Assembly: GCA_029953675.1 (NCBI GenBank)
Contig: JAMWBK010000007.1
Coordinates: forward strand, 1,426,001 to 1,490,000
Reading direction: 5' to 3'
Length of the DNA stretch: 64,000 nucleotides
Origin: Rhodosorus marinus
Taxonomy: Eukaryota; Rhodophyta; Stylonematophyceae; Stylonematales; Stylonemataceae
Part shown: one piece after another, positions 33,728-45,231 of the stretch
Numbering within the stretch: position 1 is the stretch's first letter
Layout: each line of letters begins with the position of its first letter
Notes under the pieces: generated by a model
What the model was told of the DNA's origin: nothing
Seen by the model: the letters and a program-made list of their open reading frames with translations, nothing else
Databases searched by the model: none
Made by a program: the position numbers and the translations under genes

Positions 33728-34898
33728 AAGCTCTTAATGCAACTCATCTCCTGACGATGGTAGGATCTCGTTGAGATCGAACAGGTCGCTGGGTCGACAG
33801 AGAAGCAGCAGAGGCGCAGCTGCTGCGGATTTTGAATGCATGTGCGTGTGGTGAACACTCAACCGGCGATTGAGCACGAAGCCACACTTTAGAAATGCTT
33901 CTGATCCTGTTTGCTGCATTTCGTATTGATCGGGTCTGACTGGTGTGAAACCATCGAGGTGGGCTCTTCGAGGAGAATCGATAGATTAAGATGGGTACAG
34001 GCCGTGCAGATGATGTATATTGGAAACGCAAACTCATCGAAAGCAATCTGTTGCCCTGAAAATGTATCGAATTGCCCCCAAATTCCGGCCGAGCCGTAAA
34101 CCCAGTGTTACCAGAGACAAACTGTGGAGCTAGGGAGAACCCTTTTCTACCTGTATAGCGCCCGCATTCAACCGCCAAAAAACTAGGCGCAAGAAGGGGA
34201 TGACCCTAGCTATCCGAGAATGTGGAATTCTATTTCGATACGGTTAACCATGATATGACAGTGACTGCTTGCATCAACAACATCCTTATCAAACAGCTAA
34301 TTGATACGGGAAGTACTCATTCCGTCATCCGGTTCGATCCCGACGCGACATACATCCCAGTTACTCAGACGGGACCCAGGAGCCTGATCACTGCAGATCC
34401 TGAAAACGTGTTAGAGATAGTTGGTAAAGCCCCAACAAGTATAGCCATCTAAGATGTTCTCCCGACAACCAGGGCTTCTAGCCAGAGGATTAACACTGCC
34501 CTAGTACGTCGCACTGGCAGTTAGCTTTAAGCTCTTGATTTTTCCGCTAATTCATCACACAATAGCTAAAATCACGAATTTCTGCATTCATTCCTAGCTC
34601 CAACTTAACCCTAACTTAGCAAACCAAACCCCTTCATATCAACTTCCACATGACTTAGTATGGAAAACGACGGCCAACAATCTAATAACAATCGTTTTTA
34701 TTTCCACAATTCAATATTTTACCGTCCGTGGGGATGGAGATCAATCTCTTTGAGGATGAAGATGATAAGGGAGCTGACTGTGAGCCTTTGGTTTTTCAGG
34801 AAGGTGAGGGGAGGTTGAGGGTAGTGTGAGGATTGGTACAGAGAAAAAGGAGCAGGAAGAGACGGTTTTTTTCTGTGTTATTTGACGGAGAAGATAAG
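33728..34898. other. intergenic region with a retroelement trace
   Basis: Between the dipeptidase and argininosuccinate lyase. It contains the protease-like fragment at 34222-34452. AT-rich at about 34560-34720. A minus-strand frame at 33744-34178 has no family resemblance. Confidence 0.5.
34222..34452 (+). mobile_element. retroelement-type aspartic protease remnant
   Basis: Frame of 76 codons with MEFYFDTVNHDMTVTACINN followed by QLIDTGSTHSVIRFDPD. The (I/V)DTGSTHSVI pattern is the active-site signature of pepsin-like proteases encoded by LTR retrotransposons (Ty3/gypsy Gag-Asp region) and their domesticated relatives. The domain is cut off at a stop about 35 residues after the DTG. No Gag, reverse transcriptase, integrase or long terminal repeats could be seen nearby, so it is a remnant or a chance match. 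Confidence 0.4.
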
Positions 34899-36884
34899 AT
34901 GTCGATGTGGGGAGGAAGATTCGGAGCTGGCCCCAATGAGTTGGTAAAGTTGTTGTTGCGGTTGGGGGGATGAGGCTTTCGGTGGGAGGGGGAATGAGGT
35001 TTTCTGAACACTTTTTGCTCTTTTTTTCATATTTTGTTGCATGTGAAGGTCGCTCAGATGTCTGAATCTGTTTCGTACGATAAACGTATGTACGCTCATG
35101 ATATTAAGGGAAGTCAGGCGCATGCGATAATGCTGGGAAAGCAGGGGATCATCCCCACGGAGGACTCTCGGAAGATTTGCGAAGGCCTTGAACAAGTGAA
35201 GGAGGAAATAGAGTCCGGGAAATTCGAGTTTAAGGAGTCTTTGGAGGATATCCATATGAATGTGGAGTCTCGGCTAACCGGTACGTCCGTCAGGACTGCA
35301 GTCAGACTTGCTGTATACCGTTTCTACTGTTGGACCCCATCTTAGCAGAAGTTTTCTCGAAATCCAGAGGTCATTGGCGATGCTGGTTCGCGTTTGCACT
35401 CGGCGCGTTCCAGGAATGATCAAGTTGCGACGGACATGCGTCTTCTCCTTCGCGAAGACGTCGACGAGGTTGTACAACTCATCAGAGGAACTCAAGTGGC
35501 TCTCATTGAGCTCGCGGAAAAGCATACGGAAACCATCATGCCAGGGTTCACTCACCTTCAGCATGCCCAGCCGATCGTTCTAGGCCACCATCTGCTAGCC
35601 TACGTCGAAATGTTCGACAGAGATGCATCCAGGCTCATCGACTGCCGAAAGAGATTCAACTTCCTTCCTCTAGGTGCTGGTGCCCTCGCTGGAAGCACTC
35701 TGCCCATCGATAGGTACGGCAAGGCCGCTTCATCGAATGCACCTGCTGCACTGTGGAGCCTTTCCTGTTAGACCTGACTGTCTACCTTCTGTCGTTCAGA
35801 ACATTCGTCGCGGAGCATCTGCAATTCGACGGTCTCCTTCAGAACTCAATGGACGCAGTTAGCGACCGCGATTTTTGCATTGAGCTAGTTTCTGACCTGT
35901 GCATTCTGATGATGCACATCTCACGTCAAGCTGAGGATATGGTCTTCTGGATGTCTCAAGAAGCCGGATGGATCGAGCTGGGTAAGGACTTCGTAACCGT
36001 AAGCTTTACTGGGCAGCTGCCTACTGCAGCGCAACACTACGAAACGGTAGTCAGTGCATCTGTCATCGACGAAGTCGTTTTCATGAGATTTGGCTAAATG
36101 GAGATTTTCTCGTTTCTGGCTAAAGACGATGCGTTCTGCACGGGAAGCAGCCTGATGCCACAGAAAAAGAACCCAGATATGTGCGAGCTGGCTAGGGGGA
36201 AGACTGCCCGAGTCTACGGGGACCTCACAAGTCTCCTCACCATGATGAAAAACCTTCCCCTCTGCTACAACAGAGACATGCAGGAAGACAAGGAGCGAAT
36301 CTTCGACGCCATAGATACGGTGAAGGTGATTCTAGCGATCTGGGCTCCTCAACTCGCTACGATGAAAGTCAACAAGGATCGGTGAGTGCCTAGCAAAAGC
36401 CTGACATAATCCAAGCACGATGCACGTTCTGACCTTGTTGTTGACAAACACTCTAATAGCATGTATCAATCCGCTTCAGATCCTGCTCTTATGGCTACCG
36501 ACCTGGCTGAATGGCTGGTTCGTAATGGAGTTCCATTCAGACAAGCTCATCACCGTGTTGGTGGTCTCGTTGGTTATTGTAAAGAACACAACAAGTCCCT
36601 TGATCAAGTGACGCTGGAGGAGATGAAGACCGTTATTCCAGAATCCAATGTATGTTTCCTGCAACTCGTCACTTTCTAGGACTGTCTGAGTTCTCTTCGT
36701 CGCATGAGCTGACCAAAGCTTCCATTTTCATTTTAATAACAAGGAGGAGTGCTTAGCTCTATGGAAACCTGAGAACAGCGTAAGGCTGCGCAATGTGATC
36801 GGAGGTACAGCACCTAACCAGGTTGCAGCTCAGGTAAAGCGCTGGAAGGCGAGTTCGTTTATGAAGGCTGAGGAGTCCACATGA
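34899..36884 (+). CDS. ASL: argininosuccinate lyase
   Basis: Cleaves argininosuccinate to arginine and fumarate, the last step of arginine synthesis. Seven exons: 34899-34943, 35049-35280, 35368-35713, 35800-35981, 36126-36381, 36460-36649 and 36744-36884, giving 463 residues, the standard length. Motifs: [88 protein letters not shown], and the superfamily signature [16 protein letters not shown]. The HLQHAQP histidine and the serine in the GSS loop are the catalytic residues of the aspartase/fumarase superfamily. All six introns (78-144 bp) have GT-AG ends with matching phases, although the intron-retained frames are open over long stretches. The N-terminus shows no targeting peptide. Confidence 0.96.
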
Positions 36885-37282
36885 TGCAAAACGGTCTTTT
36901 TGGTAGTTGTTATCTTTTAGATGTGTTTTGCAGAATGGTCCACGTCAGAAGACGGATTTCATTAATATGACCCGGCATTGTTTGTTGGAAAGGAAAACCG
37001 AAGACAAGTAAGAACAACAAGCCCAGCTTCACAGTCGGCATAGTCGGGTCATGCTCAACAAGCCTTGCTTGATCACCTAAAGGAGCGCTCCATCGCGACC
37101 AGCTCTGTGTCGCGGAAATCATAATCCCGAGATCAGCGGGCTTTTCATGAACAGGGGCACTGGTTGACGCTCTTTCGAGAAGGTACTGACACGTTAAGGA
37201 TCCAAAGTTGACACGGGTATGAAAACTGCTTGCAAAGACGTAGAATCAATAATCAGAGGCATTGTCATCCGGCACCTGTCGT
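36885..37282. other. convergent intergenic spacer
   Basis: Between the 3' ends of argininosuccinate lyase (plus) and MFAP1 (minus). Nothing else recognised. Confidence 0.55.
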
Positions 37283-38679
37283 TCACCTCTCTTTGCTTCT
37301 CTTGAATCCACGGGGCCTGTCAAAAGCTTCCGCGTTGCGTTTTTGGGGGATTCTATCGGCCGTTTTCCTCAGCAAGGGGTCGTAGTCTCCACTATTTTGA
37401 GTTGTGTCCTGATCCTGTAAATGCGTGTACTTGGATCTTCCGCTCATATGCAGCTGACCTCTTCGGACCTGTTTGGAAAGAGACGTAGACGTGAAGTACG
37501 TTCGCCTTAGGAAGCCGTACCAAAAGATCTCTCTCTGCCTTGGGAACGGACAGAAACCTACCTGCATGGACTTCGGGAGAATACTTTTATCGACGGCGTC
37601 TTCCTCAGTAGCTTGGTTCACGTCTCTGTCGTAAATTTTCTCTGTTCGCTTGCCCTTCTCGTCAGTGTCCATGAAAAAGGCTCCTCTATGATGGTACCTC
37701 TGCATAAACGTCAGCTTTGTCTTGGATTTTCGCGCTTTCTCATCTTGTTCCAAACGCTCTTTGATGATCTTAGACTGCTCTTCGGGAGGTAGATTTCTTA
37801 TCGTATCATCAGCCTCCGCCCTGTTGGTTCATTTTTACGAAAAAAGAGCACTTTGTGAGGCCATGTGGACAAAAGGAAAAAGTCTGTCCAGGAGTTCCTG
37901 ATCGGTGCTTACCTTTCCTCCTCTTCCTGCTCACGCTTTACCCTCCTTATTTCACGTAGTTTCCATATCTCTTTCTGTTCTTCAAGATCGGCTACCAGAT
38001 CCTCATCATCAGGCAGGACCAATCCCTTCTCAAACTCATCCTCGAGTCCTTCAGCTTCGATCTCAGCCTTAACAGTCTCTGCAATCACCGCACGGGTTTC
38101 TTTAATCTTCTCTTTTCGTCGTTCTTTCTCCTTCTCCTCCCTCTCCAACTCCTCTTTCTCCAACTTCTCCCTCTCCTGGACAGTCTTCCTCCCTCCCTTC
38201 GGTACAAAAACTGGCCTTACGAACTTGGGCTTCCCATAACTTTCCTCTTCACTCGATTCCTCACCAGAATCCGTTTCATACTCAGAAGATCCAGACTCAG
38301 ATCTTTCCTCTTCTTCACCGCTTTCTTTCTTTCGCAATCCGTCACCAGGCGTTCTCACATAAACCGTTCGGGGTCCATCACCAAACTCCTCATCTTCCAA
38401 AGAAAGAAGTTCTTCTTCTTCCTCTTCCTCTCTCTCCTTCCTCCGAGCACGTAATCTAGCTCTCCTAGCCTCAATCTCATCCTCACCTTCCTCTTCTTCC
38501 TCCTCCAAAACCTTTGACCTCACAACAACTCTCCTCCTTCTCGGAGGCGATACATTCCCAACCTTCTCCTTCCCAGAAACTCTCTTCTCATCACTATAGT
38601 CAGAAGATTCAGATTCTTCCTCAGATGATGCTCCTTCAGGTGCCTTCCCAGGCCAGTAACGTTTCACATTACCAGCCAT
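37283..38679 (-). CDS. MFAP1: splicing factor MFAP1
   Basis: Homologue of microfibrillar-associated protein 1, a component of the spliceosomal B complex that interacts with Prp38. Exons 38679-37913, 37820-37562 and 37468-37283 give 403 residues. The N-terminal two thirds is a charged low-complexity region with the conserved KVRYWPGK-like start (VKRYWPGKAPE) and long Glu/Arg coiled coil (EREEKEKERRKEKIKETRAV). The diagnostic C-terminal MFAP1 domain has KLTFMQRYHHRGAFFMD, KSMQVRRGQ, SGRSKYTHLQDQDTT and a final basic tail. The second intron is 93 bp, a multiple of three without a stop, so its retention would insert 31 residues in frame. Confidence 0.93.
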
Positions 38680-40647
38680 AACTCTCCCTTCGCGACTTCA
38701 CCAAAACTATTCTCCCTCAACCCTCACCCCCCACCCCCCAAACCCCACTCCCGTACCCGCCCTCCTCAACATCGATTTCTACCTCACGACAACATCGTCT
38801 CCTCCATTCTATTATCATATCAGGACAAGTCCTCTTCCCCGCAATTCTTACCTTAACATCTTCTTCTTCTTCTTCTTCAACTCAAACCCTTTCCTCAACG
38901 GAATGACTCTGTCACCAATGCTCAAGGATTGCTTCCTCCCACCTCATCACTCCCGCAAGTTTTACTTCAGGGTTGTGCCTCAGGAGCCTTCTTGGATAAG
39001 TATGTGATTCTCTCCTTGGGATCGCGGTGTTAGTAATGATCCTTTTCACAATGTGCTTTTTCATACAGTGATGCTGACGTTCCTCAACGGAATGCCTCTG
39101 TCACCAACGCTCAAGGATTGCTTCCTCCCTCCTCATCACTCCCGCAAGTTTCCTCAGGGTTGTGCTTCAGGAGCCTTCTTGGATAAGTATGTGATCCTCT
39201 CCTTGGGATCGCGGTGTGAGTAATGATCCTTTTCACAATGTGCTTTTTCATACAGTGATGCTGCCTTTCCTCAACGGAACGTCTTTGTTCACGCTCCCGA
39301 GGAGCTGGTCCTTTCCTCTTCGTAGTCTCAGGTTTTACTTCGGGGTTGTGCCTCAGGAGCCTTCCTGGGTAAACATATGATTCTCTCCTTGTCAATGCAG
39401 TGCGTCTAATGATACTTTACATAAAGCGCTTTTGCATCTGGTCCTCCAGTGACGCTGCCTTTCCTCGGCAGAATCTCTGTCCTTGCTGCCCAGGAGTTCC
39501 TTTCTTCGACCTTGTCAGTCTCAAAGTTTGCTTCAGGGTTGTGCTGCAGGAGCCTTCTTCGACCAGAGATATGATTCTCTCCTGTACAATGCGGTATACC
39601 TAGTGATCCTTTTCACAACGTGCTTGTTCATCGAGTGGTGCTGCTTTTCCTCAACAGAATGCCTTTGTCCACAATGTCAAGGAGTTGCTTCCGTCCTCGG
39701 CGTCAGTCTCAGGTTTAGTTCATGGTTGTGCTCAGGAGTCTACATGCATAGATATATAATTCTCTCCTTCGCAACTTGATCTGGTTTATTGTGCTTGACC
39801 CAATCTCGGGTTTCTTCAGGACGTCCATGGAGGTGCTTCGATCAACACACGCGGCTCCGACGCTCGTGAAGGATTTTGCTCAGGGGCGGACGATAAAGCC
39901 TGGGTGGGCTTTTGCCTTCCTGATGAGGGGAACAATTCTCTATCGAGCTTGGATACTGACATAGAATCCGTTACACAATTGGCTCTTCATGTAGTTCTTT
40001 TGACACAGTGGAGACATTGTCTCGGCGTGCAAGGTAGCGGCGAGACAAGTGTTTCGTGCTACCATCAGCATGGGACGGATTTGCTCCGTTTCACTCACTA
40101 AAATTCTGAAAATGAAATGCATCTAGCACAAGTTCAAGCTCTGCAGAGGTCCCCCTCGCAACCGTGCGGTTCCAAGCCTGGTGGCTACAGATAACGAGCT
40201 CTCCTCCACCTCTGCGAAACTCGTGACGCGGAACTAACCCTCTTCAGAAAATCCAAACCAGTGGCATGAGCGCTTATGTTCAAGATCAACTGAGCCTCCA
40301 CGAAATTTATGTCCACATACTACGAAATTTGAAGCCACTTTGAGCTACCTTCTCCATCCTCATCACCACATCGCCCTTTGAAGCATCTTCCGCATTGAAA
40401 ATGGTTAGTGTCAGGAAACTCAGTTGTTTTAAGTGCTAAACGAAAAGGTCGCGAAATTCTTGATGCGAGGAATACGCGCAGAATGGATGTCAGCTATGGG
40501 CTTACGTGGTGGAGTACTAGGTGGGCGAGGTGGTGGTCCTTGGATCGACTATGGAATCTAGAGAGGATTTATGTGCTTGTACTGTTTGAAAACCTCGATG
40601 GTCTGGCAGCCATACGAGGGATACTTTGCCCAAACGATCTCACGACC
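38680..40647. other. intergenic region dominated by a tandem array
   Basis: Upstream of MFAP1. Pyrimidine-rich on the plus strand from 38690 to 38890 with (TTC)n at about 38861-38878, then the array at 38891-39830. Beyond 39830 a degenerate sixth unit may extend to about 40020. Plus-strand frames in this area (for example 40408-40827) run antisense to the PsbQ' exon and are not supported. Confidence 0.55.
38891..39830. repeat. satellite-like tandem array, about five units of 186-194 bp
   Basis: Units start at 38891, 39080, 39267, 39461 and 39647, each with TTCCTCAACGGAAT or a close variant. Shared blocks within each unit are CTCAAGGATTGCTTCC, AGGGTTGTGC.TCAGGAGCCTTCTTGG, GTGATTCTCTCCTTG and TGATCCTTTTCACAATGTGC. 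The first two units are nearly identical; later ones are progressively diverged, and a sixth can be traced faintly. Unit spacing is 189, 187, 194 and 186 bp. No open frame is conserved, so it is not a protein repeat. Confidence 0.9.
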
Positions 40648-41713
40648 TTATGCTTTAATCAGTTCCAGGTATCGCTTGTAGTCAGCCAACAGTTTGTCCA
40701 ACGCGTCTTTTCCTTGTTCAACGAGACGCTGCTTTGTGGGGTTGAGCTCTGTGAAATTCACCGAGTAGAGTTGAAAATCGACCTAGACCATTGCGAGTGT
40801 TGGAACAAAAGCGAAAGCGCACTTTAGCGATCATTTAGCTGTGTGCCAATGGACGAGCTGTTGTTGGGAAGCACAGTCAAGCGCAATCAGAGTTTGGGCT
40901 GAGAGCTACTAGCTTCTGAGTGTGAGCACAAGTGTTCCTCGTTGCCAAGGAATCAACGCACCGAGGCAATCTGGTTTAGGATTGAATCCGTTAAGTCTTG
41001 GAGCTCTTCCAACTCATCGATATCAATATCTGCGAGCTTCTTTGAGTTCCAAGCACCCTCAAAGGCCTGATCATAATTCCATGAATCCGAAACATCAATC
41101 AGTATGCAGTTGGCCGATGGTCAGGGAACTCAAAAGTCAAGGCGGACTCAGAATGACGCCACGCTGAGCGTAAACGTTGACTCAACCATTCAAGAACGGT
41201 CAGGTCAAGCATACAAGTAACCAGGGCAGCAGGTTCTAATATATCCATCCTCGAGTCACCAAACCAGCCCAGTCACGGGTCGAAAACTATATATTAGTTT
41301 GGCAACGCAGCTGCGATACAAACCTTCTTCACATTAAAAAGTGGACTCTTCACGCCGACAGTTCCAAGAGCACGCCTCACAATATCTCCATCGTAGTCCT
41401 TCGTTGCATTGTTCCAGTTTGACTCCAAGTTGACCAGAGTATCATACCCAGCCTCAATCTGCGGGAGCCACGTCTCCAGTTTTTTGGGATCTCCCTGTAC
41501 CTTAGTAAACGCGCTTCCTTTCACAGAGTAATCATACATAGCAGCCCCAGCAGACTGATTCAAAGTCAACGGCAATGCTCCTAGGCCAAGAAAAAGCACA
41601 TCACGCCGAGAAAGCGATCCCGGACTGACGCTCATTCTCACAGTTCTCGTCCCATAGCATCCGACAGGACGTTGTCCCACAGGATTAGGAAAAGCGTTAA
41701 GGAAGCCTATCAT
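40648..41713 (-). CDS. psbQ': PsbQ'-like extrinsic protein of photosystem II
   Basis: Lumenal oxygen-evolving-complex protein of the red algal PsbQ' type. Exons 41713-41324, 41066-40962 and 40782-40648 give 209 residues. Targeting is bipartite: an N-terminal transit peptide with early Phe (MIGFLNAFPNPVGQRP), then a twin-arginine thylakoid signal SRRDVLFLGLGALPLTLNQS ending near AGAAMYDYSV. The mature part is helical, with GYDTLVNLESNWNNATKDYD, a conserved middle helix DIDIDELEELQDLTDSILNQ, and the C-terminal helix KQRLVEQGKDALDKLLADYK. Exons 2 and 3 are short (35 and 45 codons). The introns (257 and 179 bp) are the longest in the window. The twin-Arg signal implies import by the Tat pathway. 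Confidence 0.85.
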
Positions 41714-42703
41714 AACTTCACTGTAGATTAACAATTATCAAATAGAATTTTATCGAAATGGAACAGAAAACATCCCTGAAGAGCGCCGGCCATCAGAACC
41801 ACACAGCATCTCGATGCAACAACCGCTTATCTCCCTGTCGAGCTCGTTTGGGGATGGAGTGCGCAACGAGCCTGAGCACTGGCTTAGAGGCTTTTTCAGG
41901 AGCTGATATAGATTGTTTCCATTAGCTTGTGTTGCACTGCCTGTTTATGGCGGATTGATCTGATCGATTTGTGGCCGCAACAGAAGAAAGTTGCTCACAT
42001 CGTAGTACTTTGATGACGAGTGCATTGAAGAAACGCATTCGGAGTATGGGCGAGAGTTGAGGTCTTTTGCAGGACCCAAAAACGCGAGAAGTGACACGAA
42101 CAGAAGATTTTCAAGCGTTCCTATTGTGAGGACTCACCAGCAGAGTGAACTCCGCATCCAGTCCCGAAAAGGAAACAACTGCCAAAATGATCGCACTGGT
42201 CACTGCCACTCGGGGGAGGGTTTGTAGATCATAATTCAACTGAAAAGTTGTATTCAACACAGCTTTGCTTGGGACATGAGGTCCTTCCATCACTCTGTGT
42301 GGTAGGGATCATCGAACTCCAAAGAGGCCCTGAAGCTCCGAAGTATAGCAAACAATCAATTTCACGATTCAATCACTATTTTAATAAAATGATTGAACTA
42401 GTACAGACGGATTGTGCCGTTATGAACTTTGAATGATTGGGTTTTTGGTTAAAATTAGGCCTTTGTTTTGGAGCTTCCCTTGGACTCTTTCTATGAAGAA
42501 GCGCGGTGGGGTTGACGCATCTTGCAGGAAGCAAAGCCCTACGTGCTCCTTCTGCTGTGAAGGTAGCTAGGATTTTTCACTGGCTCGAGTTTTCTTTGTT
42601 GGCCGTAGGCCACGGCGATCGGGCGGATCATCTTGAGCGGCTAGGGGGGCGGATACCTGCGGTGCATAGAGGAGCGGGGTGGAGGTAACTATTATAATAC
42701 GAG
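41714..42703. other. intergenic region between divergent genes
   Basis: Common upstream region of PsbQ' (minus) and the ADIP-like gene (plus). One short minus-strand frame (42290-42111, 59 codons from ATG) contains a hydrophobic segment VAVTSAIILAVVSFSG and a GTGAGT donor after TLL; it could be the first exon of a small membrane protein, but I could not find a convincing second exon. Confidence 0.4.
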
Positions 42704-43745
42704 ATGGCATCTGATCGGTTCCAGGACATTGATGAGCTGCACAGGTACTTGTCAGCGTCACTGCCTCCTCAGAATAAGGAAAACAGATGCAGCAACAGCG
42801 ACATTGACATGGTGAACAGGCTTCTCGAGGCGAATGGGTTCGCCGGATCCCTCGAGCCGTTGAAGCAGGTAAGATGAAACTTTAGGAGCAGTAGAGATAT
42901 AGCATGCTCTTAGGGACAGAGCTTGAAGATGCGGAGTTTTCAGTCTGAAAGGACAGGATCTGAACCACCTTGTGAATTGTCGATTTCTTTTCGCGCAGGG
43001 CAATATGGAAGAGACTTTTAACAGCACCCTAGCAAGCATCAGCAAAGTCGTTCACAGGTATAAAACCAACGAGGAGCGCCTGGGCAAGGTGGCGCAGAAA
43101 ATTGAGAGCGTCAAAGAGATGGAAGGGAAGCTCAGCGCGGAGGTCAGGCGAGGTCGTGGACAACTGGAGTCGAAAAAGAGGAAGCTCGTTGATTTGCAGA
43201 ACACGATTCGCGAGGAGGTGGAGAGTTTCAAATCTGCTTCTGCAGCGGTCAAACGAGAAACGAACGAGTTGAGGAGCTTCAACTCGTCTCTATTGCAAAG
43301 AGAAACCAAAAATCGAATGGAAATGAAAAGGAAAGAAGTCGAACTCGAGAAGACAAGGGAATCACTACGGGCGCTTACTTCAAGGGAGGGTCCCAGAGCA
43401 CGAGGTCCTCGAAAAGTAGCGCGAGGATGGGAACAACCCGCGAAGAAAAAGGCTGACGGCGACAGCTATTTTGAAACTTTCCTGGTCGGCCTGAACGAAC
43501 GACAGGAACTGCTGATCAGAGAGAACGAGGAGATCCGGGCCCAACTCGCTGAAGCATACGAGAAGCTCATGAGAAACCTTCCCGAACAGGACCACGACAA
43601 CCAAGATGAGCTTGACAACGTTTCAGTTTCCTGGTTCCAAATGCCTTTAAGCTTGATCTACGACGAGTTGGAAACCATGCTGAATCAGATAGAGCGCCAA
43701 CTTGATTTGGCGGACGAGTCCCCAAAATGTCTCCTATTATCCTAA
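42704..43745 (+). CDS. coiled-coil protein, ADIP/SSX2IP-like
   Basis: Exons 42704-42868 and 42999-43745 give 303 residues. N-terminal helices (ASDRFQDIDELHRYLSASLP, DMVNRLLEANGFAGSLEPLK, TFNSTLASISKVVHRYKTNE) are followed by a long basic/acidic coiled coil from about residue 85 to 170 and then YFETFLVGLNERQELLIREN, another coiled coil. This order (N-terminal helical domain that positions a residue like GF.gsl, coiled coil, then the FRxFLxxRQExLLxEN-type segment) resembles the ADIP family (SSX2IP and relatives), which act at centrosomes, cell junctions or cytoplasmic microtubule sites. Red algae lack centrioles, so a microtubule-organising role would be an inference. The 130 bp intron has GTAAGA and CGCGCAG ends. 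Confidence 0.6.
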
Positions 43746-43878
43746 ACAATCAAGATCCTACCCTACAAACTCTTCACTTTCCTCTATCCTCCCCTCCTCC
43801 CCCAACCCAACACCAAACCCCCCCCTTCCCGCTAGCAAAGCTTCCTCTCATTTATACTAAGAAAAAATTCGAAACAAA

Positions 43879-44030
43879 TAATCCATCTCTGTTTGAAAGA
43901 AAACTCCTCCAACAACACAAAAAACCTCCTAAAGAGAGTTGTCCATCTCCCATTGAAAGAAAACTCCTCTTAGCAAACAAAAACACATAAAGAGAGTAAT
44001 CCATCCTTGTCTGAAAAACAACTTCTCCTC
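43879..44030. repeat. short tandem repeat, three units of about 60 bp
   Basis: Three units starting near 43880, 43941 and 43999, each with TCCATCTC followed by TTGAAAGAAAACTCCTC or a variant and an AAAGAGAGT-type end. A/C-rich, non-coding. Confidence 0.75.
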
Positions 44031-44222
44031 ATCCCCTCCGGCTTTCCTAAATACTTAATGCCCCTTTTTCAATTAAAAATCCCTACATGGAGCAATCCGA
44101 AAGGCACTGGTATTTTGCCTGTTCAGGGAACGGATTCGCTATGTAAGGAGCTTTCCAGGAGAACGAAAGCTAAGTAAAACGCGAAAGGAGAAGTCGTAAA
44201 CAACGAATTCAGCCTTGCAGAA

Positions 44223-44625
44223 TTACTCTCCTCTCTGCAAAGCCCTTGCCTCAAATTTCTGACCGTTTGTCCTCTCTTCGTCGTTGAAGCCCTCCAAGTC
44301 TATCGAAAGCTTGATCGCCTTGGAGTAGCATGGGATATCCTCATCAAGCGGAAGGTGATAACGGCTCAGGGTGAATGCCCACACATTGTGAGAGTTGTAG
44401 AAAATACTTCAAGTTCAGCATACATTGTTTCATATACTTGTATCCTGCTCAACGCGCTTCTTCAGTATCAAGACGCGGGACCTAAGCGTGGATACTTTGT
44501 CTACGCAGACCTGGCATCTTGACCATCACATACTATGTTCAAGTAGCCCATGTCCATGGTGCACACTGTACGAAACCGCTCTCGTCCTTTGAGGGCTAGT
44601 CGAACAGGAATTCCTCCCTGGATTT
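44223..44625 (-). CDS. possible short exons, unresolved
   Basis: On the minus strand a plausible exon begins after GCGCGCACAG (44625) and reads IQGGIPVRLALKGRERFRTV then CTMDMGYLNI up to a GTATGT donor. A plausible last exon reads NSHNVWAFTLSRYHLPLDED, then IPCYSKAIKLSIDLEGFNDE and ends in ARALQRGE with TAA at 44223. I could not find a middle exon that joins them in phase with introns of normal length. The plus strand is open over roughly 44180-44523 (text such as ALQVYRKLDRLGVAWDILIK), so the coding strand is not certain. Family unknown. Confidence 0.3.
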
Positions 44626-45231
44626 CTGTGCGCGCTTTTAACCATATTGAGGAGTGTTCTGTAGAAGCCTCCTGAAGCAAACCGTCAGGTTATTGACCAA
44701 CCTCCTCCGTCCTCAAACCGCTTTGTCACTATTTCATTCAACGCCAGGTCCGTTGAGCTACAAAAATCTTCTCACTCGGTCTTCGTCGAGCCTCCTTCCC
44801 TCCACAGACATTCGGGGCTTCTTCCAAATAGGAAAAAGCAAAACAACCTGGACAGCGATACTAAAATGCAGACTTGCTATCCGCTTCCGACTTAAAATTG
44901 ACTTTAGAGCAGTTACTCCAAACCTCCTTCGTCCTCAAGGTCGTTCGTCATAGATGTGCGTTGAGCATGGACTATGACCCGAGCTGATGACAAATCCTCT
45001 CTAAGAAATCTGCGTCGATGAAACGGTCTTTCTGAATGTTCTTTCGTCTTCAGAGTCCTTTGCAAAGAATTCTCATACAGCCAATGACTGGGAGCCCTCT
45101 TGAGTTGCATCGTGGATGCTATTGATGAACATGCGCAGTTGAAGGCGGACGGGGTTCGTTGTCGTTTTGTCGTCCATGCCCTGGCTTGGAGCTTGTACGG
45201 ACTTTACATCGCTTGGAAAAGCCGTCAAGCG

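Larger units (their letters stand above)
43746..45231. other. intergenic interval with ambiguous coding-like text
   Basis: Holds a threefold 60 bp repeat (43879-44030), and an area at 44176-44625 where both strands are open over long stretches (see the low-confidence entry). Downstream, 44640-45090 has further uncertain text. The upstream in-frame extension of the reductase-like gene (from 45100) has no ATG. Confidence 0.4.

Noticed and set aside
40408-40827. 139-codon plus-strand open frame
   Set aside because: It is antisense to PsbQ' exon 3, which has clear homology, phase and splice signals.
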